Assembly (NCBI GenBank): GCA_965215215.1
Contig: OZ244043.1
Coordinates: forward strand, 1,116,001-1,180,000
Direction of reading: 5' to 3'
Source of the DNA: CALDTK01 sp965215215
GTDB taxonomy: Bacteria; Bacteroidota; Bacteroidia; Chitinophagales; Saprospiraceae
DNA: 64,000 nt
Both the position numbers and the translations under genes were made by a program. Below the pieces are notes generated by a model. That model was not told where the DNA came from, ran no database searches, and worked only from the letters and a program-made list of their open reading frames with translations. Shown one piece after another: positions 16,567 through 25,400 of this stretch; within the stretch, counting starts at the first letter, position 1, and each line of letters starts with the position of its first letter.

Positions 16567-17361
16567 ATGCTACACCTCGACCCCACGCTCATCCCGAGGT
16601 ACGGTGAGGAGCTGCTCGAGGTCAACGAGCTCGTCAAAGCGTCGCTGCGCCTCATCACGTTCAGTCGGGAGCACCTGGCCGACGACCTGCTCGATGGTTA
16701 CCTCGACAGCATGCACGACCTCCAGGAGCTACTCTCCGTGAAAAACGCGCAGATGGAAGCGCAGACCCCGGAGGAAGCCCAGGTGTACCTACGCCACCTG
16801 CGCACTACGATGGCCTACATCGTCGACGAGATCGCGGAGCAACGGAACTTCGCGACGACCGTCCAGCTCTTTCGGCTCTTTCGGTCGATCTCCCCGGAGG
16901 CCCACCGGGGGCACCCTAATCGTTTTCGCGACAGCGAGGTCCAGATCGGGCGCTTCGTCTGTCCGACGCCGGCGAGCGTACCCAGCCTGGTGCAAGGACT
17001 CTTCGAACGGATGCGGGACATCCACCACCCCATTCTGCGGGCCATTTACTTCCACCACGAGCTCATTCGCATTCACCCGTTCGCCGACGGGAACGGGCGC
17101 GTTACGCGGGTGGCCAAAAATTGGATGCTCATGTTCGAGCTCTACCCGCCCATTTTCATCAACACCGGCGAGGAGAAGCGCACGTACATCGACACGCTCG
17201 CCTCCAGCTTTACGGCCCTACACGCGAGCACACCGGACTGGCAGGAGGCCACCGATCGCTTTTTCCGCACGGAGTTGGAGCGCCTCCGGATCAACGCGGA
17301 GTCGTTGTACGCGCGCGTGGTGGACATCAACCGGGATGCGCACACGGCGAAACAGACTTAG
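16567..17361 (+). CDS. Fic family protein (putative AMP transferase)
   Basis: A 264-residue Fic-domain protein. The core motif HPFADGNGR starts at about residue 170, followed by the conserved RVAKNWML. The catalytic histidine and the phosphate-binding GNGR are intact, so it could transfer AMP or another nucleotide to a target protein. The start is ATG 16567; the frame runs much further upstream but there overlaps the YitT-family gene. The N-terminal 150 residues are helical and lack an inhibitory motif I can identify with confidence, and no small antitoxin gene lies next to it. It is 110 bases from the preceding gene. Confidence 0.88.
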   Translation: MLHLDPTLIPRYGEELLEVNELVKASLRLITFSREHLADDLLDGYLDSMHDLQELLSVKNAQMEAQTPEEAQVYLRHLRTTMAYIVDEIAEQRNFATTVQLFRLFRSISPEAHRGHPNRFRDSEVQIGRFVCPTPASVPSLVQGLFERMRDIHHPILRAIYFHHELIRIHPFADGNGRVTRVAKNWMLMFELYPPIFINTGEEKRTYIDTLASSFTALHASTPDWQEATDRFFRTELERLRINAESLYARVVDINRDAHTAKQT

Positions 17362-17404
17362 GTACTACTGAAACAGTTTGCCTATACGGCTCGGGAGCCC
17401 GCCT

Positions 17405-17437
17405 GTGCAAATTACACATTTGATGTGTAATTTGCAC
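17405..17437. promoter_or_regulatory. perfect 15-bp palindrome before the DUF4143 ATPase
   Basis: GTGCAAATTACACAT (17405-17419) and its exact complement (17423-17437) flank three bases. It ends four bases before the ATG at 17442, so as DNA it could be an operator and as RNA it would bury the translation start. The core TGCAAATT recurs in the inverted repeat at 21147. Confidence 0.75.
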
Positions 17438-17441
17438 GGCA

Positions 17442-18495
17442 ATGCTGATAACGCGGGCCACAGCCTTATTTACTCTGCTTGCTGACCTAGCGTTTTACCC
17501 GAGTGTAGGCTTAATCGGCGCCCGCCAAGTGGGTAAGACGACGCTCGTGAAGGAGGCACTCGGCTCCTCGAAAAGAACTAGTGTCTACCTCGACCTTCAA
17601 CTTCCTTCTAATCGTATTTTACTCAGCGACGCAGAGGCTTACCTACGTACACAGCAGGACAAGCTCGTGGTACTGGACGAGGTGCAGACCTTCCCCGAAC
17701 TCTTCCCCGTACTGCGTGGCTCATCGACGAAGACCGACGTCCCGGCCGGTTCTGCTTACTCGGATCCGCCGCGCCGGAACTACTACGTTCGAGTAGTGAG
17801 TCGCTCGCAGGCGGTACTTCGAAGACTACCTGCGCACCTTCGTGAGTACGGATCTTCGCGATATCGCGGGCGGTACCGATCCGGAGGGGATGAAAAGGCT
17901 CCTGGTGATGCTAGTCCACAACCAAGGGCTGCCACTTAATCAAAGTCAGCTCGCCCGTTCTCTGGCGGTAGCTACGACCACCGTACAGCGCTACCTAGAC
18001 ATTCTTTCGGCGGCGCTGCTCATTCGGGTGGTGCGCCCCTACCTCCCCAATCTTCGTAAGCGCCTAACGCGGGCACCCAAGGTGTACGTCCGTGACAGCG
18101 GGTTCGTACACGGGCTTCTGCGCCTCGGTACGTACGAGGAATTGCTGTCCCACCCCATCGTCGGGCAAAGTTGGGAGGGCTACGTAGGGGAGCAAATCCG
18201 CTGTGCACTCGGAGCAGAAGTCGAACTTCTCCACTACCGTTCTGCGCGTCAGGAGGAGATCGACTACGTGTGCGAACACCCGCGTCTGGGGCTACTTGCC
18301 TTCGAGATCGAACGTTCTAACGCGCCCACGTTAAGCAAGGCTTTTTGGACCGCCGTGGAAGATGTGAAGCCTACCAAAACCTACGTGGTTTCGCCGAACG
18401 TTGGGCGACATCCACTGGGGAAGGAAGTAGAAGGGATTGGCGTACGGGAGCTAATCGAAGACCTGCGAACGAGAAGAGCGGAAGAGGCTAGCTAA
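17442..18495 (+). pseudogene. AAA ATPase with DUF4143 domain, disrupted
   Basis: The 5' part encodes a typical P-loop ATPase start (LIGARQVGKTTLVKEAL, Walker B LVVLDEVQTFPELFPVLRG). Near 17719 one base is missing: shifting frame there restores LIDEDRRPGRF and LLGSAAPELLRSSSESLAG, the expected continuation. At about 17808-17813 this jumps directly to RYFEDYLRTFVSTDL in a third frame, so roughly 100-150 residues between the sensor region and the DUF4143 domain are deleted. From 17842 the C-terminal DUF4143 half (QSQLARSLAVATTTVQRYLD to RTRRAEEAS) is open and conserved. The family resembles mobile toxin-antitoxin-like or archaeal MoxR-type ATPases of unclear role. This copy cannot make a full protein. 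Confidence 0.88.
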
Positions 18496-18525
18496 CCCTC
18501 GGCCCCTTCCCGTGTTCCTCAGCGT

Positions 18526-18951
18526 ATGCGAGCGTGGCTTCTATCTACACTACTTGTTTTAGGTACGATCGCCTTAAGCGCGCAGGATCACCCCGAAGAG
18601 CAGGAGCCGAAGACCCGGATCAGTCTCTTCTTCGGCGGTGGGAGCTACTACCTGTTCCCGGAGGAAGGTGATCGACTCCAGGAGTTCCTGGATGCCGTGC
18701 CGGACATCGAGATGTACGAGATCGAGATCCAGGGGCACACCGACGATATTGGGGATAGGGAGTACAACCTCGTACTTTCCAACTACCGAGCGCAAACCGT
18801 GCTCCAGCGCCTCCTCGAGTACCCAATACCCGCCGAGTCCATCGAGACGCTACCGCTCGGTGAGGAAGCACCGAGCTACGACAACGAGACCTGGGAGGGG
18901 AAGCTGAGCAACCGGCGGGTCGACGTGATCCTGAAGCCGGTAATACTCTAG
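18526..18951 (+). CDS. OmpA-family peptidoglycan-binding-like protein
   Basis: A 141-residue protein with a signal peptide (MRAWLLSTLLVLGTIALSAQ) and a compact OmpA C-terminal-like domain: EIEIQGHTDDIGDREYNLVLS, RAQTVLQRLLE and SNRRVDVIL. The QGHTDDIGD and NRRVDV elements are those that contact peptidoglycan diaminopimelate in the family, so a periplasmic wall-binding role is likely. It has no attached beta-barrel and no obvious lipobox, so it is a stand-alone domain. It lies 30 bases after the decayed ATPase. Confidence 0.82.
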   Translation: MRAWLLSTLLVLGTIALSAQDHPEEQEPKTRISLFFGGGSYYLFPEEGDRLQEFLDAVPDIEMYEIEIQGHTDDIGDREYNLVLSNYRAQTVLQRLLEYPIPAESIETLPLGEEAPSYDNETWEGKLSNRRVDVILKPVIL

Positions 18952-18962
18952 ACCTGACCCGT

Positions 18963-18976
18963 GTTTTAGCGGAAGC
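18963..18976 (+). repeat. GTTTT mini-hairpin motif, copy 11
   Basis: GTTTTAGCGGAAGC followed by T (A-T closing pair), loop GGAA. Intergenic between two convergent genes. Confidence 0.75.
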
Positions 18977-19006
18977 TCGCTCACTCGACCGGCTACCGGC
19001 GGAGCG

Positions 19007-20143
19007 TTAGGCGCGGGAATTAAATATCCGAACGGAACCGGGCGAACGGCCGCGGCGCTTAGCTACCGGCTCCTCGATCTCGGTGCGCTCGGCTTCCGTG
19101 CGGGCGAACTCCGGGAAGGAGATCATGCGTCTACGCCGCTCGTCCCAGAGCTTATTGGAGAGCATGGGTAGACTTTCGGTGAAGGTGATGCGGGTGACGA
19201 ACTTCTGGAGCACCGGATTGTGCTGCGCGCAGCGGGCTAGGTTGTAATTGGGGATGCGGGAGGAGAGATGGTGGATGTGGTGGTAGCCGATGCTCCCGGT
19301 GAGCCAGTGGAAGGCGCGCGGCAAGTCGTAGTAGGTCGCCCCACGGATAGCGGCCAACAGGAAATCCCAGGAGCCCTCCCAGCGTGCGTAGGCCTCCTCG
19401 TGGGAATGTTGCACGTAAAAAAACCAGAAGGCGATGATACTGAAGGAAAGCACGGTGGTACCCTGGATGACGGCGAAGGCAGCCCAACCCAGCGTGTAGC
19501 CGAGTAGGGCGTAGACCGCGACGATCGCCGTGTTGTTGAGGTAGAGTCGGCGGTACACCTTGCCCCAGCCCTCGAAATCGTTGTGCGGGATACGAACCAT
19601 GACCAGCATGTACAGCACGGGTGCGACGAGCACCAGCACGAACGGGCTGCGGAAGATGCGGTAGCGGAGTCGGCCCCAGGCGCCCCGCCGGCGGTACTCT
19701 TCGACGGTGAGGAAGTTGACGTCCCCGATGCCGCGGTGCTCGAGCTGACCGGTGTGGCCGTGGTGGTAGGCGTGTACGCGGCTCCAGTAGGTAAACGGGA
19801 CGGTCGTAAACAAGGAGCAGACCCAACCGAGGAACTCGTTCTGCTTGCGATCGGCTAAGAACGAGTTGTGCCCACAATCGTGCTGAATGATGAAAAGCCG
19901 CGTGAGGAAAAAACCGTTGAGCACCCCGAGGGCGAGCGTGAGCCCGAGGGAGTAATCGTACGCGAAGTACATCGCGACCCAAATGGCGATGAACGGCACG
20001 AACGTATTGGCCACCTGCCACAGCGCCCGTCGACGATCGGGTTTTTGGTACGGGGCGACGATGGACTTCCAGTCGGCCAGCTCGCGTTGGATATCGGCGT
20101 CTTCGGACGCAGACAGGGGGAGGGGGCGCGTGAGAACGGTCAT
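19007..20143 (-). CDS. fatty acid desaturase
   Basis: A 378-residue membrane di-iron desaturase. The three histidine boxes are HDCGHNS, HAYHHGH and HIHHL, with an additional QHSHEEAY. About four to five membrane helices separate them. It would introduce a double bond into membrane acyl chains, using reduced ferredoxin or a similar donor. The C-terminal extension after the last His box is basic and arginine-rich. The gene is monocistronic, convergent with the OmpA-like gene. Regiospecificity cannot be read from the sequence. Confidence 0.93.
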   Translation of the reverse strand: MTVLTRPLPLSASEDADIQRELADWKSIVAPYQKPDRRRALWQVANTFVPFIAIWVAMYFAYDYSLGLTLALGVLNGFFLTRLFIIQHDCGHNSFLADRKQNEFLGWVCSLFTTVPFTYWSRVHAYHHGHTGQLEHRGIGDVNFLTVEEYRRRGAWGRLRYRIFRSPFVLVLVAPVLYMLVMVRIPHNDFEGWGKVYRRLYLNNTAIVAVYALLGYTLGWAAFAVIQGTTVLSFSIIAFWFFYVQHSHEEAYARWEGSWDFLLAAIRGATYYDLPRAFHWLTGSIGYHHIHHLSSRIPNYNLARCAQHNPVLQKFVTRITFTESLPMLSNKLWDERRRRMISFPEFARTEAERTEIEEPVAKRRGRSPGSVRIFNSRA

Positions 20144-20376
20144 GGCAACGAAGCAGTGGCGTGGCTCACTCCCGCTTCGGGAAGCGCCACCTGATGCCGT
20201 GCCTCTCGGTAATTTCCCGGCGGGAAATCAGTGCGAGTGAGAAGAACACCCGGAAATTGTAGATCTAGAAGGTAACGTTACGTAATAGTTGCGAGCACGC
20301 GCGCAACGCACGGGACAATAGATCCTTTGGGTTTCGCGCTACTCGCGCCCTTTAGACGTCGCGTAAGTAACTCGGC

Positions 20377-20892
20377 TTACTCCTCCTGGGTGAGTGCGCG
20401 CACTTCGATGTGCAGTGCCCCGGCGGGAACCTCGACGTCGAAGACATCCCCGACGCGGTGGCCGAGCAGTCCGGTGGCCAGTGGGGAGTGAACGGAGATA
20501 CGGCCCTCGCGCGCCTTTGCTTCGTCGACACCGACGAGCGTGTACGTACGCTCTTTCCCGTTGACGCGGAGTCGGGCGGTCACGCCGAAACGGATCTCCC
20601 CCGGTGCGGCGTCGCGGTTGGCGGGTGCGACCACGCTGGCGCTGGCGATCCGTTCGCGCAGGGCGACGAGGCGGGCCTGGAGGGCATCGGTTTCTCGTTT
20701 TGCGGCAGCATCTCCGGCGGCCCGTTTGTCGCTGAGGGCGGCGAGCTGGGTCGTGTAGCGCAACTCCTCTTCGTGGAGGAGGCGCAGGCCGCGGGGCGTC
20801 GTGTGGTTGGGCTGGCCGGCGGGCAAGGGCGCGCGGGCGGGCACGACGAGCGGCTCTTCAAAATCGGATTCTTTGACGAAGCCTCGGGACAT
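20377..20892 (-). CDS. GreA/GreB family transcript cleavage factor
   Basis: A 171-residue Gre-type protein. The N-terminus MSRGFVKESDFEEPLVVPAR is typical of GreB-like proteins of Bacteroidota and Proteobacteria. Residues about 30-95 form the coiled coil that enters the RNA polymerase secondary channel. The C-terminal domain (RFGVTARLRVNGKERTYTLVG, then ISVHSPLATGLLGHRVGDVFDVEVP) is the FKBP-like Gre domain with the conserved SPLxxxLLGxxxGD. The acidic tip residues needed for RNA cleavage are not clear in the coiled coil (KRAAGDAAAKRETDAL), so it could be a Gre-like factor without cleavage activity. Confidence 0.87.
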   Translation of the reverse strand: MSRGFVKESDFEEPLVVPARAPLPAGQPNHTTPRGLRLLHEEELRYTTQLAALSDKRAAGDAAAKRETDALQARLVALRERIASASVVAPANRDAAPGEIRFGVTARLRVNGKERTYTLVGVDEAKAREGRISVHSPLATGLLGHRVGDVFDVEVPAGALHIEVRALTQEE

Positions 20893-21471
20893 GGTAGACT
20901 GGGCGTTAGGTGGCTATAGCAAAGATTCCCCCGGGTTGAATGTTCGCTACTCACTGGTCTACGCAGTTGGCTGATGAGGGGCGCTACCGTTTGGCGAAGG
21001 AAGTGTAAGGTGGCTCAGTCTATTTCGCCGTCCCTCGGGAGATAGACTGCTTGTAGCACCGCATCTAACTCGTCGAGGGCTTGGCCGAAGACTAGTTTGG
21101 AATCGAGAGCTAGCTATTCAGTAGGTGTATTGAAACGGCCCTAGGCAACTCTGCAAATTCAAAGTCGGGCTTTTAATTTGCAGAGTTCTGGTGGGTCTCA
21201 ACACTTCCCACACGTATCTCCTGCGGAGTTAAGCGTCGGAGATTTAATCCCCTTGAGTACAACGCGGTGTAGCATTCGTCACCCCGCCCAAAATTTTGTT
21301 GTAGAGTGCATGTGCTTTGGTCGAACTAGATCCACTGCCTATCCGCACGGATGTTCAATCTGCCGTTGGCTAGCACATGTAAGTACGAGGCTCTTGCCAA
21401 AACTCGTCGAGCGTAATCGTGCAGCCCAGGGCTAAATAACTTATTAAAACATTTTGTAGTATCTAGCCGGG
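20893..21471. other. intergenic region with a leftover operator-like repeat
   Basis: These 579 bases hold no convincing gene; an 85-residue open frame at 21178-21435 has no recognisable domain. The only clear structure is the inverted repeat at 21147-21187. The region may be the scar of a lost gene. Confidence 0.6.
21147..21187. promoter_or_regulatory. 13-bp inverted repeat without an adjacent gene
   Basis: AACTCTGCAAATT (21147-21159) pairs exactly with 21175-21187. The 15-base loop contains a further AAAG/CTTT pairing. It shares TGCAAATT/AATTTGCA with the palindrome at 17405 but has no ATPase gene behind it. Confidence 0.6.
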
Positions 21472-22386
21472 ATGTCCAAGACTCCACGCTACATCGATCC
21501 ACTTTCTGATTTTGGTTTCAAACACCTCTTTGGTCGCGAAGAATCCAAACCCGCCCTAGTTCACTTTCTCAACAGTCTGCTGCCGCCCGAGCGCCAAATC
21601 GCCGAGGTGAGCTTCATCCCCACAGAACTCACCGGCTCACTCGCCAGCGATCGTACCGTCTTCGTCGACCTGCAATGTCACGCCACGAATGGTACCACCT
21701 TCATCGTCGAGATCCAGCGCCGTCGCCAAGAACACTTCCGCGACCGCAGCCTGTTTTACATCGCTCGCGCACTAAGTCGTGATGCCGCACGCGGAGATTG
21801 GAACTATCGCTTTCAACCTATTGTACTCGTGGCACTTCTCGAGTTCGAGGCCGAAGAATCGAGCTCCGATGAGCACTACCTTCAGGAGGCGAGCCTGCGA
21901 ACCGTTGACGGGAAGCCGTTTAGCGATACGATCACCATCATTCACGTAGAGTTGCCTAAATTCGGGAAGTCACTCGAAGAGCTAGCTACTCCGCTCGAGC
22001 AGTGGTTGTACCTCAACAAACACTTATCTACCATGGAAAAAATACCCGAGCAATTCAGCGGTCGCGTGTTCACAGATTGGATCACGGATGCTGAGTATGC
22101 ACAGCTTACCCCGGCAGATCAGTGGAATTACGATCGGTACTGGATGGCGCGTAATGATCGGCAGAATCAGGATGCGTACGCGAAGCGTGTAGCGACCGAG
22201 CAGGGTCTCGAACAGGGTCGCGAGCAGGGTCTCGAACTGGGTCGCGAAGAGGGCCTTAAACAGGGTCGCGAAGAAGAAAGACAAAAGTTGATCCAGCGAT
22301 CTGCCGATAGAGGAATGTCAGTACACGAAATTGCGGAGTTGATCGGCTGCTCCGTGAACGAAGTCAGAACTGTGCTTCAGGACTGA
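21472..22386 (+). CDS. Rpn family PD-(D/E)XK nuclease / putative transposase
   Basis: A 304-residue protein of the Rpn/PDDEXK transposase-like family. It begins with the hallmark YIDPLSDFGFKHLFG. The nuclease core has D near FVDLQCHATNG and the E-x-Q of IVEIQRRRQEHF. A glutamate/glutamine/glycine-rich heptad-like repeat (EQGLEQGREQGLELGREEG) occupies residues about 243-268, before a short helix-turn-helix-like end (SVHEIAELIGCSVNEVRTVL). Related proteins nick DNA and promote recombination independently of RecA. The gene stands alone without terminal inverted repeats that I could see. Confidence 0.88.
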   Translation: MSKTPRYIDPLSDFGFKHLFGREESKPALVHFLNSLLPPERQIAEVSFIPTELTGSLASDRTVFVDLQCHATNGTTFIVEIQRRRQEHFRDRSLFYIARALSRDAARGDWNYRFQPIVLVALLEFEAEESSSDEHYLQEASLRTVDGKPFSDTITIIHVELPKFGKSLEELATPLEQWLYLNKHLSTMEKIPEQFSGRVFTDWITDAEYAQLTPADQWNYDRYWMARNDRQNQDAYAKRVATEQGLEQGREQGLELGREEGLKQGREEERQKLIQRSADRGMSVHEIAELIGCSVNEVRTVLQD

Positions 22387-22408
22387 TGACAGTACTAGCG
22401 CGCATTTA

Positions 22409-25400
22409 TCAACCCATAGCATACAAAATCCCCAGCCGCTCCACCTCCCGAATGAAATCCGTATTCGCCAACACCGTCCGCTTACTGCGAAACTCCATGG
22501 CGATCTGATTGTCCGGCTCCACCATCGTAATCCGCAGGGCATGCGGCCCCCGGTGCTCCTGGCAAAGCGCCTCTAAGCGATCGATCCACTTCGTATCCAC
22601 CACGTGGATCGGGACTTGGATCGTGATCCCCGTCCCCCGCTTCTCCGCGACGGACTCCATCATGGTCACCTCGTTCAGCTTCAGCTGAAACTCACCTTCC
22701 CGCCCCCAGCGCTCCTGGTAGCTCGCGTCGATGAGTACCACGCAACCGGGCTCCAGCTTATCCTTGAAGGTTTGGTAGTCGTCGGAGAAGAGGGCAAACT
22801 CGGTGGCGGCAGATTGGTCCGCGACCACGAACAAGCCCCAACCCGTACCTTTCTTGGACACGCGGTGCTGCACCGATTGTACCACCACCGCCAGCTTGAT
22901 CCCCTCGCCCTTTTTGCTTTCCAACTCCTCGATCAGGCAATTCGAGTAGTGCTTTACCTCCTTCTCGTAGTCGTCGAGGGGGTGCCCGGAGATGTAGATG
23001 CCCACGACTTCCTTCTCCCGCTCCAACTGTTCGATGAGCGGCCAGGGCGCACAGGTCGGGATGTCCGGCTCGGGGACCATCGTCTCCTCCGTCGCGCCGA
23101 AGAGGCTGTTCGCCGCAGTCGCCTTCTGGTGCTGCCAGGCCTGGCCATAACGTAGGGCGTGCTCGTGTAGACTAGCGTACTTGCCGTCCTCACTCGGCGC
23201 GAAGTATTGAGCCCGCGTAATGCCCTCGAAAGAATCGAACCCGCCGCCCAGCGTCAGGCTCTCCATCACCTTCTTGTTGACCAGGCGCAGGTCCATCCGC
23301 CGTACGATGTCGAAGAAGTTCACGAACGGTCCGCGCGCCGTACGCTCCGTCAGGATTTGCTCCACTGGCCCCTCGCCCACCCCTTTCACCGCCGATAGGC
23401 CGAAGCGGATATCCCCGGCGGCGTTCACGCCGAAGTCGAGCTTCGACTCGTTCACGTCCGGTCCGAGCACCTTCACGCCCATGCGCTTGCACTCGCGCAG
23501 GAAAAAAGTTAGCTTCTTCTGGTCGGACTTGTTGTGCGTGAGCACGGCCGCCATGTACTCGGCCGGGTAGTGCGCCTTGAGGAAGGCCGTTTGGAAGGCT
23601 ACGAGCGCGTAGCAGGTCGAGTGCGACTTGTTGAAGGCGTAGGCCGCGAAATTCTCCCAGTCCTTCCAGATCTTTTCGAGCTTATCCTCGGGGTGCCCGT
23701 TCGCCTTGCAGCCCTCGATAAAGCGCGGATACATTTTATCGAGTACCGCCTTCTGCTTCTTACCCATCGCCTTACGCAGGGTATCCGCCTCGCCCCCCGT
23801 AAAGCCGGCAAGTTTTTGCGAAAGCCGCATCACCTGCTCCTGGTAAACTGTAATACCTTGAGTTTCAGCAAGATACTCCTCCATTTCGGGGAGATCGTAC
23901 ACAATTTTCTTACGCCCGTGCTTCCGATCGCAAAACTCCGGGATGTACTGCATCGGCCCCGGCCGGTACAGCGCGTTCATCGCGATCAAATCCGCAAACT
24001 CCGTCGGCGCCAACGCGACGAGGTGCTTCTGCATCCCGCCCGACTCGTACTGAAAAATCCCCACCGTCTCCCCGCGCTGGAAGAGCTCGTAGGTCTTCTC
24101 GTCCGCCAGGTCCACCGCGTCGAGGTCGAGCTCGATGCCGTGGTTCTCCTCGACCATCCGCACCGCGTCGCGCAGGATGGTCAGCGTCTTGAGGCCGAGG
24201 AAGTCCATCTTCAGCAGGCCCGCGTCCTCGGCCACCGAGTTGTCGAACTGACTCACCAGCAGCGACGAGTCCTTCGCCATCGTTACCGGCACGTACTTCG
24301 TGATGTCGTCCGGGGTAATGACTACCCCACAGGCGTGGATACCCGTATTGCGCACAGAGCCCTCGAGCCGCTGCGCCGTCCGGATCATCTGCCCGATGTG
24401 GTCCTGCTGCTCGGAGAAGCCCCGAAAACGGTCGGCCTTCTCGGCGTCTTCCGAGTTGAGTAAGCTGCTAAACGCTTTGTCCATCCCGCCCTTGCGGAGC
24501 ACCTTCTCCAAGCTCGCGGCCAGGTGGTCGGGGAAGCTCTTCGCCACCGGGTCGACCTCCGAGAGCGGGATGTCCATCACGCGCCCGACGTCCCGCACGG
24601 CGCTCTTCGCCTTCATCGACCCGTAGGTGATGATTTGGGCGACCTGGTTCTTACCGTACTTATCGACCACGTAGTCGATCACCTTCTCCCTCCCCTCGTC
24701 GTCGAAGTCGATGTCGATGTCCGGCATCGATATCCGCTCCGGGTTGAGGAAGCGCTCGAACAGCAGGTCGTACTTGATCGGATCCACGTTGGTGATCCCC
24801 AAACAGTACGCCACCACACTGCCGGCGGCACTCCCGCGGCCCGGCCCGACACTCACGCCCAGGTTGCGCGCCTCGGTGGTAAAATCTTGCACGATCAAGA
24901 AGTAGCCCGGGTAGCCCGACTGGCGGATCACGTCGAGCTCGAAGTCGATTCGATCGCGCACGCTGTCGCTAAAACTGAAGCCGTACCGCTTTTTGGCCCC
25001 CTCGTAGGTGAGGTGCCGCAGGTAGGCATCCTGATCGGCGAAGCCCGTAGGCAGGGGGAAATTGGGCAGCAGCACGTCGCGCTCGAGCTCGATGAGCTCC
25101 ACCTTGTCGACGATCTCCAGCGTGTTCTCGACCGCCTGCGGCTGGTCGACGAACAGCTTCGACATCTGCTCCTGCGTCTTGAAGAAGAAGTCGGAGCTCG
25201 GAAACTTGAAGCGATCCTCCGTCGTCTGCCGCTCGCCCGTGTTGATGCAGAGCAGGATGTCGTGCGGTTCGGCATCCTCCTCCTCGAGGTAGTGCGAATC
25301 GTTCGTCACGATGACCTTGACCTCGTGTTTTGCCGCAAGGCGCAGGAGCTTTTGGTTGATGTCCTCCTGGCTTACCCCCGTAGAGTCGAGGTTCTCGAGG

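Noticed and set aside
21178..21435. 85-codon frame in the spacer before the Rpn gene
   Set aside because: Cysteine-rich chance translation with no domain; it begins inside an inverted repeat.
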